DNA of 64,000 nt, taken from the NCBI RefSeq assembly GCF_002806995.1, contig NZ_NIHE01000006.1:1-64000 (forward strand), read 5' to 3'. The first letter of the stretch is position 1; each line of letters starts with the position of its first letter. Origin of the DNA: Confluentibacter lentus. Lineage in GTDB: Bacteria > Bacteroidota > Bacteroidia > Flavobacteriales > Flavobacteriaceae. Of the stretch, positions 26,062-33,710 are shown piece after piece. The notes beneath the pieces are model-generated. The model was not told the DNA's origin, ran no database searches, and worked only from the letters and a program-made list of their open reading frames with translations. The translations under genes and the position numbers were made by a program.

Positions 26062-26850
26062 TTACAATTTACCTTCTCTATCCCTGTTAAGTACTTTGTA
26101 TTCTTCATAGCACTCGCTTATGGCATCCAGTATTTGAAGGTCGTTTGCCGTTTGTATAAACCCTTTGGAGTAGTTGCACTGACTGACGATTTCGTCTAAA
26201 TCCACTTTATTGACTTGTAGTAAAACAGTCAACATTTCACGGTCAAAGCGTGAGGCGAGCAGATTTCTAATTTCATCATCTTCCTTCATCTTTTTCAGCT
26301 TTCGCAATTCATTTGGTTTTTTGCCAAACATGCGATGTAAAAAATCGGCGGGATTAAAAATAGAACCTAATACTTTATTTATGGTAGATTGTCTTCCGGC
26401 CTCATAACCTGTACTTGGTAGCCCAGAAATGCTGTAACGGTAATTGGTGTTCATAGCAGGAACTTGTTTGATGTCAACCTCCAAATACCCTGTTAATTTT
26501 AATTGGTTTACAACCACTTCCTCAAGAGCTAGGGCTAGTTCGGTCAGTTTTATGGTGGTAGTGCTAGCATCGCTATACTTTAACCAGTCGTTAGTAACAC
26601 GCACTTTTATGGATTTGAAACCTAAATAAGAGAAGTGCAACGTATCATTTACTTTAGCGGGAATTTCAAACTCACCATTACTATTGGTACTTGTACCAAT
26701 AACCTTGTTGAGGTTTACGATGTTTACGCTCTCTAAAATTTTGTCGTTGGAAGCATCAACAACAACACCTTTTACTCTTCCTTCCTCTTCTTGTGAAAAA
26801 CAAAAAACTGAAGACAATAATAATGAAAAAAGTAAAAGGTATTGCCTCAT
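26062..26850 (-). CDS. CarboxypepD-reg-like domain protein without barrel (paralogue 2)
   Basis: A 262-residue protein with signal peptide (1-19, CFSQ), CarboxypepD_reg-like domain (about 25-112; VKGVVVDASNDKILESVNIV, GEFEIPAKVNDTLHFSYLGF, LEEVVVN), then a region with LPSTGYEAGR, SIFNPADFLHRMFGKKP and charged helices. Similar in plan to its neighbour at 25152, with a 151-nt gap, so they are probably diverged tandem duplicates. No transport barrel; function unknown. Confidence 0.82.
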   Translation of the reverse strand: MRQYLLLFSLLLSSVFCFSQEEEGRVKGVVVDASNDKILESVNIVNLNKVIGTSTNSNGEFEIPAKVNDTLHFSYLGFKSIKVRVTNDWLKYSDASTTTIKLTELALALEEVVVNQLKLTGYLEVDIKQVPAMNTNYRYSISGLPSTGYEAGRQSTINKVLGSIFNPADFLHRMFGKKPNELRKLKKMKEDDEIRNLLASRFDREMLTVLLQVNKVDLDEIVSQCNYSKGFIQTANDLQILDAISECYEEYKVLNRDREGKL

Positions 26851-26955
26851 GTTATATAATAGGTTAATTCTAATTTAGTCATAAAAATACTAAACTAAAC
26901 CTTAATTATAGATTTTAGAATTTTATTTTGACTTAAAATTAACAAATAGTGTTGA

Positions 26956-28857
26956 TTAACGTCTTGAACGTCTTGGTCTTTCTATATTGGATTCGCTTGG
27001 CTTTGAGTCACTTCCAGAACGTCTTGCAGCTCTGTTAGGGCCAGAATTACCAGATTTAAAATCGCCACCAGAACGTCTTGGTCTTGAGGCATCATCACTT
27101 CGTCTGTCACCTCTATTTCCAAAATCACCTCTTGGAGCAGAACGTCTTTCACCACCACGTTTATCGTCACGTCTTCCGCCACGGCTTCTGTCATCGCGTC
27201 TTCCGCCGCCACCGCCACCACGGTTTTCAGAGACTTCAACATTTACAAATCTATCATTGTGTTTAAAGTCGGTGAAAAAAGCCAGTACTTTATCCTTTAA
27301 TTCCTTTTCGGTATTAAAGAATGAAAAACTTTCTTTTACTTCCACTTTAAAAACATCATCCCTTCCAAGTTCTAAAACATCTTTTAAAAAGTCTTTTAAA
27401 CTCATCCAGTCGTAACCATCTTTGCTACCCACATTAATAAAATAGCGTGTAGAATCGGATGCACTTCCGCCAAAATCACGACTACGTTCCCTGCCACCTT
27501 CTCTTCTTTCTTCACGATCGTCACTTCTGCCTTCAGAAACATTCAGGTTTTTGGATTTTTTATAGTAATTATAGAAGCGTGTGAACTCTACAGAGAAGAA
27601 TTTCTTGATTAATTCGTCTTTAGTAGTATCAGCAAATAATTCGTTGATGTTGGTTAAATATTTATCAATTTCATGATTGATTTCAGTGTTATGGATTTTA
27701 TTGGCAAGCGACATTAATTGTTTCTCGCAAATTTCCATACCTTCTGGAATCTCTTTCTTTATAAAGTCTCTTTTAATGATGCGCTCAATGGTTTTTATTT
27801 TACGTACTTCACTTTTAGAAACAATAACCATGGAAACACCTGTTTTTCCGGCACGACCAGTACGTCCAGAACGGTGCGTGTAGGTTTCGATTTCATCTGG
27901 CAATTGGTAGTTTATAACGTGTGTAATATCATCTACATCAATACCACGAGCGGCAACATCGGTCGCTACCAGCATTTGAATTTGGTTTTTACGAAACGAA
28001 TTCATGACCAAATCTCTTTGGTTCTGACTCAAATCGCCATGCAGGGCACCAGCACTATAACCATCTTCAATAAGTTGTTCCGCTACTTTTTGGGTATCAC
28101 GTTTCGTTCTACAAAATACCACAGAAAAAATATCAGGATTCGCATCAGCCAAACGTTTTAAGGCATCATAACGATCTCTAGAATTTATCAAATAATATTC
28201 GTGGGATACTTGAGTGGTGCTTTCATTTTTATTTCCAACTGTAATTTCCTCAGGATTATCCATGAATTTTTTGGCAATCACAGAGACTTCTCTTGGCATG
28301 GTTGCCGAAAATAACCAAGTACATTTATCTTGAGGGGTATGCGATAAAATATCGGTAATATCTTCGTAAAAGCCCATGTTAAGCATTTCGTCAGCTTCAT
28401 CTAAAACAGCATATTGTATTGCGGAAATATCCACTAATCTTCTGCTAATCATATCTTTCATGCGTCCAGGTGTTGCCACAATAATTTGAGCGCCTTTTTT
28501 TATGTCCCTAGCTTGGTCTGTAATACTAGAACCACCATAAACGGCTACTACGTTAAGTCCTTTGCAGTACTTACCATATTGTTTCATTTCGTTGGTGATT
28601 TGCAAACAAAGTTCGCGGGTTGGTGATAAAATTAAACCTTGAGTAGTTCTACTTTCAATATCTATTTTTTGCAACATAGGAAAACCAAACGCAGCTGTTT
28701 TACCAGTTCCTGTTTGCGCCAAAGCGACTAAATCGGTTTCTTTTTCCAGTAAAATTGGGATGGCTTTGCTTTGTACATCACTAGGGGTTACAAACCCTAA
28801 ATCGGTAATAGCATGCAAAAGGTCTTCATTAAGACCTAAATCTTGGAATGTGTTCAT
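26956..28857 (-). CDS. DEAD-box ATP-dependent RNA helicase (DeaD/CsdA-like)
   Basis: A 633-residue RNA helicase. Q motif (TPSDVQSKAIP), Walker A AQTGTGKT, DEAD box DEADEMLNMGFYE, SAT, and motif VI HRSGRTGRAGK in the two RecA domains (1-370). After a helical linker comes a DbpA-type RNA-binding domain (about 470-545; RYFINVGSKDGYDWMSLKDF) and an Arg/Gly/Ser-rich tail (RGGGGGGRRDD..., to the end), typical of Bacteroidetes CsdA-like proteins. Likely roles: ribosome assembly and mRNA unwinding in the cold. The ~130-nt leader is structured (28888-28983), suggesting post-transcriptional control. Confidence 0.95.
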   Translation of the reverse strand: MNTFQDLGLNEDLLHAITDLGFVTPSDVQSKAIPILLEKETDLVALAQTGTGKTAAFGFPMLQKIDIESRTTQGLILSPTRELCLQITNEMKQYGKYCKGLNVVAVYGGSSITDQARDIKKGAQIIVATPGRMKDMISRRLVDISAIQYAVLDEADEMLNMGFYEDITDILSHTPQDKCTWLFSATMPREVSVIAKKFMDNPEEITVGNKNESTTQVSHEYYLINSRDRYDALKRLADANPDIFSVVFCRTKRDTQKVAEQLIEDGYSAGALHGDLSQNQRDLVMNSFRKNQIQMLVATDVAARGIDVDDITHVINYQLPDEIETYTHRSGRTGRAGKTGVSMVIVSKSEVRKIKTIERIIKRDFIKKEIPEGMEICEKQLMSLANKIHNTEINHEIDKYLTNINELFADTTKDELIKKFFSVEFTRFYNYYKKSKNLNVSEGRSDDREERREGGRERSRDFGGSASDSTRYFINVGSKDGYDWMSLKDFLKDVLELGRDDVFKVEVKESFSFFNTEKELKDKVLAFFTDFKHNDRFVNVEVSENRGGGGGGRRDDRSRGGRRDDKRGGERRSAPRGDFGNRGDRRSDDASRPRRSGGDFKSGNSGPNRAARRSGSDSKPSESNIERPRRSRR

Positions 28858-28887
28858 TCGTGTATAAGTATTCGATTTTATTATGTG

Positions 28888-28983
28888 GTGTTACATAAGA
28901 AGCGAATCGACATACTTAACTTAACCTTCTTGTAACACATCCTCACTCTGAGGAATTTAACTCAAATATTATTTTTTTGAGTT
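28888..28983 (-). promoter_or_regulatory. Structured 5' leader of the helicase mRNA
   Basis: Three consecutive inverted repeats in the leader: arms 28926-28938 and 28888-28902 (GTGTTAC core plus AAGAAG, with a 2-nt bulge), CCTC-actct-GAGG at 28941-28953, and AACTCAAA...TTTGAGTT at 28959-28983. All lie between a -7 element (28992-28999) and the ATG. Confidence 0.5.
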
Positions 28984-28991
28984 TCAAGTGG

Positions 28992-28999
28992 CAAAGATA
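28992..28999 (-). promoter_or_regulatory. -7 element of the helicase promoter
   Basis: TATCTTTG on the minus strand, perfect match to TAnnTTTG, about 135 nt upstream of the helicase ATG. No clear TTTG at -33. Confidence 0.5.
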
Positions 29000-29012
29000 C
29001 ACTATTATTTGG

Positions 29013-29040
29013 GATTGACGATTTTTGATTGACGATTTTT
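29013..29040. repeat. 14-bp tandem repeat, two copies
   Basis: GATTGACGATTTTT occurs twice head to tail (29013-29026, 29027-29040) and a third partial copy follows. It lies just upstream of the helicase promoter, in the -20 to -50 zone. Confidence 0.8.
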
Positions 29041-29090
29041 GATTTTTTAATTATTGGTGCGTTTTAACATGTTTCCGCTGTATCTTTTTA

Positions 29091-29124
29091 ACGTTCATTG
29101 TGAAGGAGGAACGACGAAGCAATC
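29091..29124. repeat. Degenerate GTCATTGCGAGG-type dispersed repeat
   Basis: ACGTTCATTGTGAAGGAGG and the following AACGACGAAGCAATC resemble the copies at 37152-37285. Confidence 0.6.
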
Positions 29125-29248
29125 TTTTTATCATAAGTAAAAACTTATTTATAATTATCTAAATTTTGAAATTCATGCTTACTTTATAAATATATTACTA
29201 TACTTTTAGTATTATGTATTTTGCTGAAAATATTGAGCAATTAATTAA

Positions 29249-29899
29249 ATGGAAAAAAAAGATACTTTACGATTTGGCTTCGGTACCTCTGAAAAACCTG
29301 GTAGCAGTATCTGGAGACTAAATACATCCAAAAATGGTGATGTTTTTTTGAATTTAATACCAGAACATGGTAATGAGACTCATTTTTCTCTGCATGCTTC
29401 GGGGGAATTTCATGTAAAACAATTCTCGGGTAAATATGTTAAAATAACAGGACCTGCTTTTTTGGAATCTGGCTTGTATATTGGTTTAGTTATTGAATTT
29501 CATAAGTGGGGTAATAGTTCTATACCGCCAATCAAAGTAACAGGTAAAGCTTCATTAATTAACTGGTTAGGTTGGCCTCAAGAAAAACACTTTTTAAGAG
29601 TTGTGTTATTTTACAGTAATATTGATGAAGATGTATTATTAAATGATAATATGATAAGAATTGCAACTGTTCAAGGTGTAAAGCTATTTGATGAGAATAT
29701 GAATTTGCATGTTATAAAAGAAGAAGTAAAGATAATCGATAACCAAATAAATTCTACCATCAATTCTATTGATGATAATTGTGGTGATATTGAAAAAACT
29801 CCAGATGGCATGGAATTTATTCATATTTCAAGTAATTCTCTATTTACAATAATAAGTCATAAAAATTTTGAGTTAAAAGATGGAAAAATGTTCTTTTAG
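29249..29899 (+). CDS. Uncharacterised protein (orphan)
   Basis: A 216-residue soluble protein without signal peptide or membrane helix. The N-terminal half is beta-rich: RFGFGTSEKPGSSIWRLNTS, then DVFLNLIPEHG and THFSLHASGEFHVKQ. I recall a family of unknown function with the same S-S-x-W-R-L...SLH-x-SG plan in diverse bacteria, but I cannot assign a role. The C-terminal ~60 residues are low in conserved-looking features. Divergent from the helicase with 390 bp between, single gene, AT-rich like its flanks. Confidence 0.65.
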   Translation: MEKKDTLRFGFGTSEKPGSSIWRLNTSKNGDVFLNLIPEHGNETHFSLHASGEFHVKQFSGKYVKITGPAFLESGLYIGLVIEFHKWGNSSIPPIKVTGKASLINWLGWPQEKHFLRVVLFYSNIDEDVLLNDNMIRIATVQGVKLFDENMNLHVIKEEVKIIDNQINSTINSIDDNCGDIEKTPDGMEFIHISSNSLFTIISHKNFELKDGKMFF

Positions 29900-29946
29900 T
29901 GAAGGTTTTATTTTTGAAATGAATTTTATTAGGTTTTTCTTGAAAT

Positions 29947-31179
29947 CTATTTCCTCAAATTATTAATCCGTTCCAACAACGTAGGATGCGAATAATGCAT
30001 AAAAACATACGCCGGGTGTGGTGTTAAATTGCTCAAACTATTTTTGGATAGTTTTTTTAATGATGTAATTAATGGTTCAGATTTATAGGTGTTTTTGGCA
30101 TAATCGTCCGCTTGGTATTCAAATTTTCTGGAAAACAGATTCATAATTAATCCTGTAATTTCAGAAATTGGTGCATACAACAATCCAAACGCAATTAATC
30201 CAATATGAAAGCTAGGTATTTGAACACCTAATGCATTTGACAATATAGGGTTTGATATAAACAGTGATAAAATATAAAGCATGAGTCCCGTCATTAAAAT
30301 GGAAGCAAACAGATTAAAAATGATGTGCTTCTTTTTATAATGTCCCACTTCATGTGCCAGAACAGCCACAATTTCTTCTTCCTCTAAATCATTAATCAAC
30401 GTATCATAAAGTGTTACACGTTTTTCACTTCCAAATCCCGAAAAATACGCATTGGCTTTGGTGCTACGTTTTGAGCCGTCAATCACAAAAATTTTGTCCA
30501 ATTTAAAACCAACGGTTTGGGCATAGTCGGATATTTTATCTCTTAAACTTCCAGCTTCCAATGGTTTTTGTTTGTTGAACAACGGTACAATCAGTTTGGA
30601 ATAAAACATATTCATAAATAATACAAATACCGCAACTAAACCCCAGGCATACAACCAAAAATAGGTTCCGGTAGATTGGTAAAACCAAATAATTAAGGCT
30701 AAAATGCCGCCACCGACAATAGCCATCATGAGCCAACCTTTGAGTTTGTCTAGAAAAAAAGTGGCTTTGGTTGTTTTGTTGAAACCGAATTTTTCTTCAA
30801 TGACAAACGTGCTGTAATACGAAAAAGGGGTTGTTAAGATATCACTACCTATCATAATGATTCCGAAGAAAATCAAAGCGATCACGATTGAATTATCACT
30901 AAAGCCCCTAGCGATATCGTCAACAAATTCAAAACCGTCAAAAAACAAAAAAGCGAGGGTTAACACCAACGAAAATGTGGAAGTGATGAGTCCGAATCGG
31001 TAATTTGTGGCCTTGTAGTTCTGTGATTTTTTGTATTCTGTTTCATCATAAACATCTTCTAGATCCTTTGGAAGGGTGTCGTTAAAATGTTTGGCATTTA
31101 AAGCATCTAAAATCTTATCAACTATAAAGTTGACTAAGATTATGGCGATGATGATGTAGAATAGTGTTATTGAGGTCAT
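29947..31179 (-). CDS. M48 family metalloprotease (CAAX prenyl protease 1/Ste24-like)
   Basis: A 410-residue membrane zinc protease. N-terminal membrane helix, several further helices (about 60-80, 100-120, 155-205), the zinc-binding helix VLAHEVGHYKKKH (HExxH near residue 274), and a downstream glutamate ligand in SRKFEYQADDYA. Length and topology match the Ste24-type M48A family. In bacteria these proteases degrade damaged membrane proteins; the substrate here is unknown. Confidence 0.94.
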   Translation of the reverse strand: MTSITLFYIIIAIILVNFIVDKILDALNAKHFNDTLPKDLEDVYDETEYKKSQNYKATNYRFGLITSTFSLVLTLAFLFFDGFEFVDDIARGFSDNSIVIALIFFGIIMIGSDILTTPFSYYSTFVIEEKFGFNKTTKATFFLDKLKGWLMMAIVGGGILALIIWFYQSTGTYFWLYAWGLVAVFVLFMNMFYSKLIVPLFNKQKPLEAGSLRDKISDYAQTVGFKLDKIFVIDGSKRSTKANAYFSGFGSEKRVTLYDTLINDLEEEEIVAVLAHEVGHYKKKHIIFNLFASILMTGLMLYILSLFISNPILSNALGVQIPSFHIGLIAFGLLYAPISEITGLIMNLFSRKFEYQADDYAKNTYKSEPLITSLKKLSKNSLSNLTPHPAYVFMHYSHPTLLERINNLRK

Positions 31180-31193
31180 AATAGATGATGAGT

Positions 31194-31212
31194 AATTAAT
31201 AATGAATGATTA
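31194..31212. repeat. 19-bp inverted repeat, downstream arm at the second four-helix-bundle gene
   Basis: AATTAATAATGAATGATTA. Its exact reverse complement is at 31596-31614, on the other side of the gene. Additional related words (TAATAATGTGTGATTAAT) follow. Confidence 0.8.
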
Positions 31213-31223
31213 ATAATGTGTGA

Positions 31224-31574
31224 TTAATCTTTTGATGATTGAATTATTTTGAAAAGTATTTTTAGGATGCTGTTAAGTTCATTTTCTAGTTCTATGAATT
31301 CTTCATTAGAAATATAGTCGGAATCTTTAAGGAGCCTTAACCAATAGTGTGTTTCTCTAGCTTCTTTATAAGAAATGGACATTTTAGCTCGAAAATCTTT
31401 TTTTGAAATGCCGCCTATAGCTTCTTCAACATTTGCCCCAATCGAAGTCCCTGATCTTAAAATCTGCTTTGAAAGAACATATTCATTTTTAGCAATCAAT
31501 ATCCTATTTAATTTAATGATACTAAGTGCTAATGCATAGGTTTTGGTTGCTATTAAATTTTCTTTAAGTATCAT
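31224..31574 (-). CDS. Four-helix-bundle protein (23S rRNA intervening-sequence protein family), paralogue 2
   Basis: A 116-residue helical protein with LSKQILRSGTSIGANVEEA, FRAKMSISYKEARETHYWL and LLKDSDYI, homologous to the protein encoded at 21250-21606 (shared RSGTSIGAN and KDSDY blocks). Role unknown. It is inserted between the M48 protease and RNA methyltransferase genes and is enclosed by an exact 19-bp inverted repeat (31194-31212/31596-31614), so its RNA could close into a long stem-loop like a rRNA intervening sequence. Confidence 0.93.
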   Translation of the reverse strand: MILKENLIATKTYALALSIIKLNRILIAKNEYVLSKQILRSGTSIGANVEEAIGGISKKDFRAKMSISYKEARETHYWLRLLKDSDYISNEEFIELENELNSILKILFKIIQSSKD

Positions 31575-31595
31575 TAATTGTTCATTATTAATTAC

Positions 31596-31614
31596 TAATC
31601 ATTCATTATTAATT
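31596..31614. repeat. 19-bp inverted repeat, upstream arm at the second four-helix-bundle gene
   Basis: TAATCATTCATTATTAATT, exact reverse complement of 31194-31212, 21 nt before the ATG of the four-helix-bundle gene. It is embedded in a longer run of related AT-rich words from 31573 to 31645. Confidence 0.8.
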
Positions 31615-31640
31615 GCACATTACTAATTAGACATTACTAA

Positions 31641-32435
31641 TCATTTCCTCCTCTGTCTCTTCACCTCAAAAATAAGAATGCCTGCAGCGACCGACACATT
31701 CATGGAATCGATGTCGCCTTCCATGGGAATGATGATATTTTGCGTGGCGTTATTTAACCACTCATCACACAAACCTGTTGCTTCTGTTCCGACAACAATA
31801 GCGGTTGGTTTGGTGAAATCTTGTGTGTCATAATTCACTGAAGCCTGCAAAGCAGCGCAATAAATGTTTATGTCTTTTGATTTTAGAAACTCAATAATTT
31901 CCGAAGTTGTACCTGTGGCTATGGGATTTGTAAACACACAACCAACACTGGAGCGGATGATATTCGGATTATACAAATCCGTTTTTGGGTTGGCTATAAT
32001 AACAGCATCCACTCGGGCCGCATCGGCAGTTCTTAAAAGCGCACCGATGTTTCCTGGTTTTTCGGGAGCTTCGGCTACTAAAATTAATGGATTTTTAGTT
32101 TTAAATGTCAGTTCAGTTAGATTATGTTCTTTGCTTTTTGCAACGGCTAAAACGCCTTCGGTGGTGTCGCGATAGGCTAATTTTTGATAGACCTCTGTGG
32201 TAATTTCGATAGTGTTTAGCTGTTTAGTTGTTAAGTTTTTTAGTTGTTCAGAACTGATGATTTCTGGATTAAACAACACAGTTTCCAACTCATACCCACC
32301 TTTTAATGCCAGCATGATTTCGCGTTCACCTTCAATTAAAAACAAACCGCTTTTTTTACGTTCGCGCGACTTATCTTTTAGCTGAATTAACTGTTTGATA
32401 TATGGATTTTGTGTACTGCTAATTTGTTTATTCAT
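31641..32435 (-). CDS. TrmH/SpoU family RNA 2'-O-methyltransferase
   Basis: A 264-residue SPOUT methyltransferase. N-terminal RNA-binding substrate domain (about 1-100; GLFLIEGEREIMLAL), then the knot domain with APEKPGNIGALLRTADA (motif 1), VVGTEATGLCDEW (motif 2) and IPMEGDIDSMNVSVAAGILIFE (motif 3). Target (tRNA or 23S rRNA) cannot be told from sequence. Its ATG overlaps the DUF3810 stop by 8 nt, so the two are translationally linked. Confidence 0.93.
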   Translation of the reverse strand: MNKQISSTQNPYIKQLIQLKDKSRERKKSGLFLIEGEREIMLALKGGYELETVLFNPEIISSEQLKNLTTKQLNTIEITTEVYQKLAYRDTTEGVLAVAKSKEHNLTELTFKTKNPLILVAEAPEKPGNIGALLRTADAARVDAVIIANPKTDLYNPNIIRSSVGCVFTNPIATGTTSEIIEFLKSKDINIYCAALQASVNYDTQDFTKPTAIVVGTEATGLCDEWLNNATQNIIIPMEGDIDSMNVSVAAGILIFEVKRQRRK

Positions 32436-33510
32436 TGTAAATTAAATCAGATTCTTTTTCAAAATAATTAACCAAAAGTGCCACCACATAACTGTAACTT
32501 TCCATGCCTTTGGCTTGATTGTTGGCTTTTAAGAAATTACTATAAAATCCTTTAAAAAACGGCTCTAACGGATTATCATGTGCTTCCCAAAACTCACGGG
32601 ATTCTTTGTAATTATCTAAAATACCCGGATTTATGGTTTTCAAAAAACCATCAAATAAATCTTTGTCACGATTATTAATTTCATTCAAGCAGAAACGCAA
32701 AGCAAAGGTATAACCACAATATTTAAAGTACATATCATCATGGTTTATAGCGGCTAAGCAGCCAATAAAATTAGCTTCGTTTTCGGCGGCATAACCTAAT
32801 TGGTGGGCGATTTCATGCGTGGTTGTCGTTGGGAATAAGTATGCGGGAATCAAACCGTCAACCTGTGCTTCATTGGTAAACGGATTTAAATAACCACTAA
32901 AACCCATATAAGTCAGAGGATAACTGTACAATGATTTTTTTACACTTTCAGGATGGTATTCCAAATGAGGAAATGTTTGTTTTAAATTATCATAACCCAA
33001 TGGAGCCAATTCTAAAATTTCAGATTTACTATAAGGTAGGTCGATTTTTGTTGTGTCGTTTTTTTTGATTTCAACAAATAGGGCATTCGACTTTGCAATT
33101 AATTTTTTGGTGACTACAATCAATTGTTCAGTGGTATAATCCGCTTCCAAATTTAGGTTTTTGTGTAGTGGCAAGCGGTGATAGTTCATGCCCCACAATA
33201 CATGAAAGGCAAAATAACATATAGCTACTGCCGAAAACACGTCTATAAACCATTGTTTGGTGTCTAATCTTAATCGTTTTCTATTTATAAAAAGCCATCT
33301 TAAGCCATAAATAATAGCCAAACCATAAACCAAATCGCCAAAAGAAAACGGTATCCAACCAAGGGTGTGTCTGAATATTTTAGACACCAATTGGTAAAAA
33401 CCATTACTATAATACTGTTCAATAAACTCAGGGTACCGCGACAACCACTTTATAATGATATACTGCGGAATTAGGGACAGTGCCAGTATGGTTTTTTTGT
33501 CTTTAAGCAT
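32428..33510 (-). CDS. DUF3810 family membrane protein with HExxH motif
   Basis: A 360-residue protein with three N-terminal hydrophobic segments (about 6-20, 53-72, 86-105) and a periplasm-side domain carrying HEIAHQLGYAAENEANFIG near 233-250: HExxH with a glutamate further on, a gluzincin-like zinc-protease signature. This is the flavobacterial DUF3810 family. Catalytic activity is inferred from the motif. It precedes the SpoU methyltransferase gene with an 8-nt overlap. Confidence 0.87.
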   Translation of the reverse strand: MLKDKKTILALSLIPQYIIIKWLSRYPEFIEQYYSNGFYQLVSKIFRHTLGWIPFSFGDLVYGLAIIYGLRWLFINRKRLRLDTKQWFIDVFSAVAICYFAFHVLWGMNYHRLPLHKNLNLEADYTTEQLIVVTKKLIAKSNALFVEIKKNDTTKIDLPYSKSEILELAPLGYDNLKQTFPHLEYHPESVKKSLYSYPLTYMGFSGYLNPFTNEAQVDGLIPAYLFPTTTTHEIAHQLGYAAENEANFIGCLAAINHDDMYFKYCGYTFALRFCLNEINNRDKDLFDGFLKTINPGILDNYKESREFWEAHDNPLEPFFKGFYSNFLKANNQAKGMESYSYVVALLVNYFEKESDLIYNE

Positions 33511-33598
33511 GCTTCAAAAATAGATAAAAATTTGTACCCAATTGTAGTCGACCATTTATTTAGGTTTCTACCTGCTTTTCACTATATCTTTTAATTTT

Positions 33599-33627
33599 GT
33601 CATTCCTGCGTAGGCAGGAATCCACAA
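33599..33627. repeat. TCATTCCTGC-type palindromic repeat
   Basis: GTCATTCCTGCGTAGGCAGG, continuing AATCC; the arms ATTCCTGC and GCAGGAAT form an 8-bp stem. Relatives at 58148-58177 and 61785-61808. Confidence 0.75.
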
Positions 33628-33672
33628 TTAAAAGGATGCCGTTTCAATCAGGAGTAAAAGCCAGAATCAGTG

Positions 33673-33680
33673 TATTTTTG
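33673..33680 (+). promoter_or_regulatory. pepD: -7 element of the pepD promoter
   Basis: TATTTTTG, perfect TAnnTTTG match, 31 nt before the pepD ATG; a second match TAACTTTG is at 33682-33689. Their position supports ATG 33711 as start. Confidence 0.5.
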
Positions 33681-33710
33681 CTAACTTTGTTCTACTTTAA
33701 AAATAACTTA

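Noticed and set aside
26982-27415. Long overlapping ORFs on both strands at the helicase 3' end
   Set aside because: Shadows caused by the repetitive Arg/Gly codons of the helicase tail.
33597-33710. 38-residue N-terminal extension of PepD
   Set aside because: Encodes the palindromic repeat and overlaps promoter elements; the family start is at 33711.
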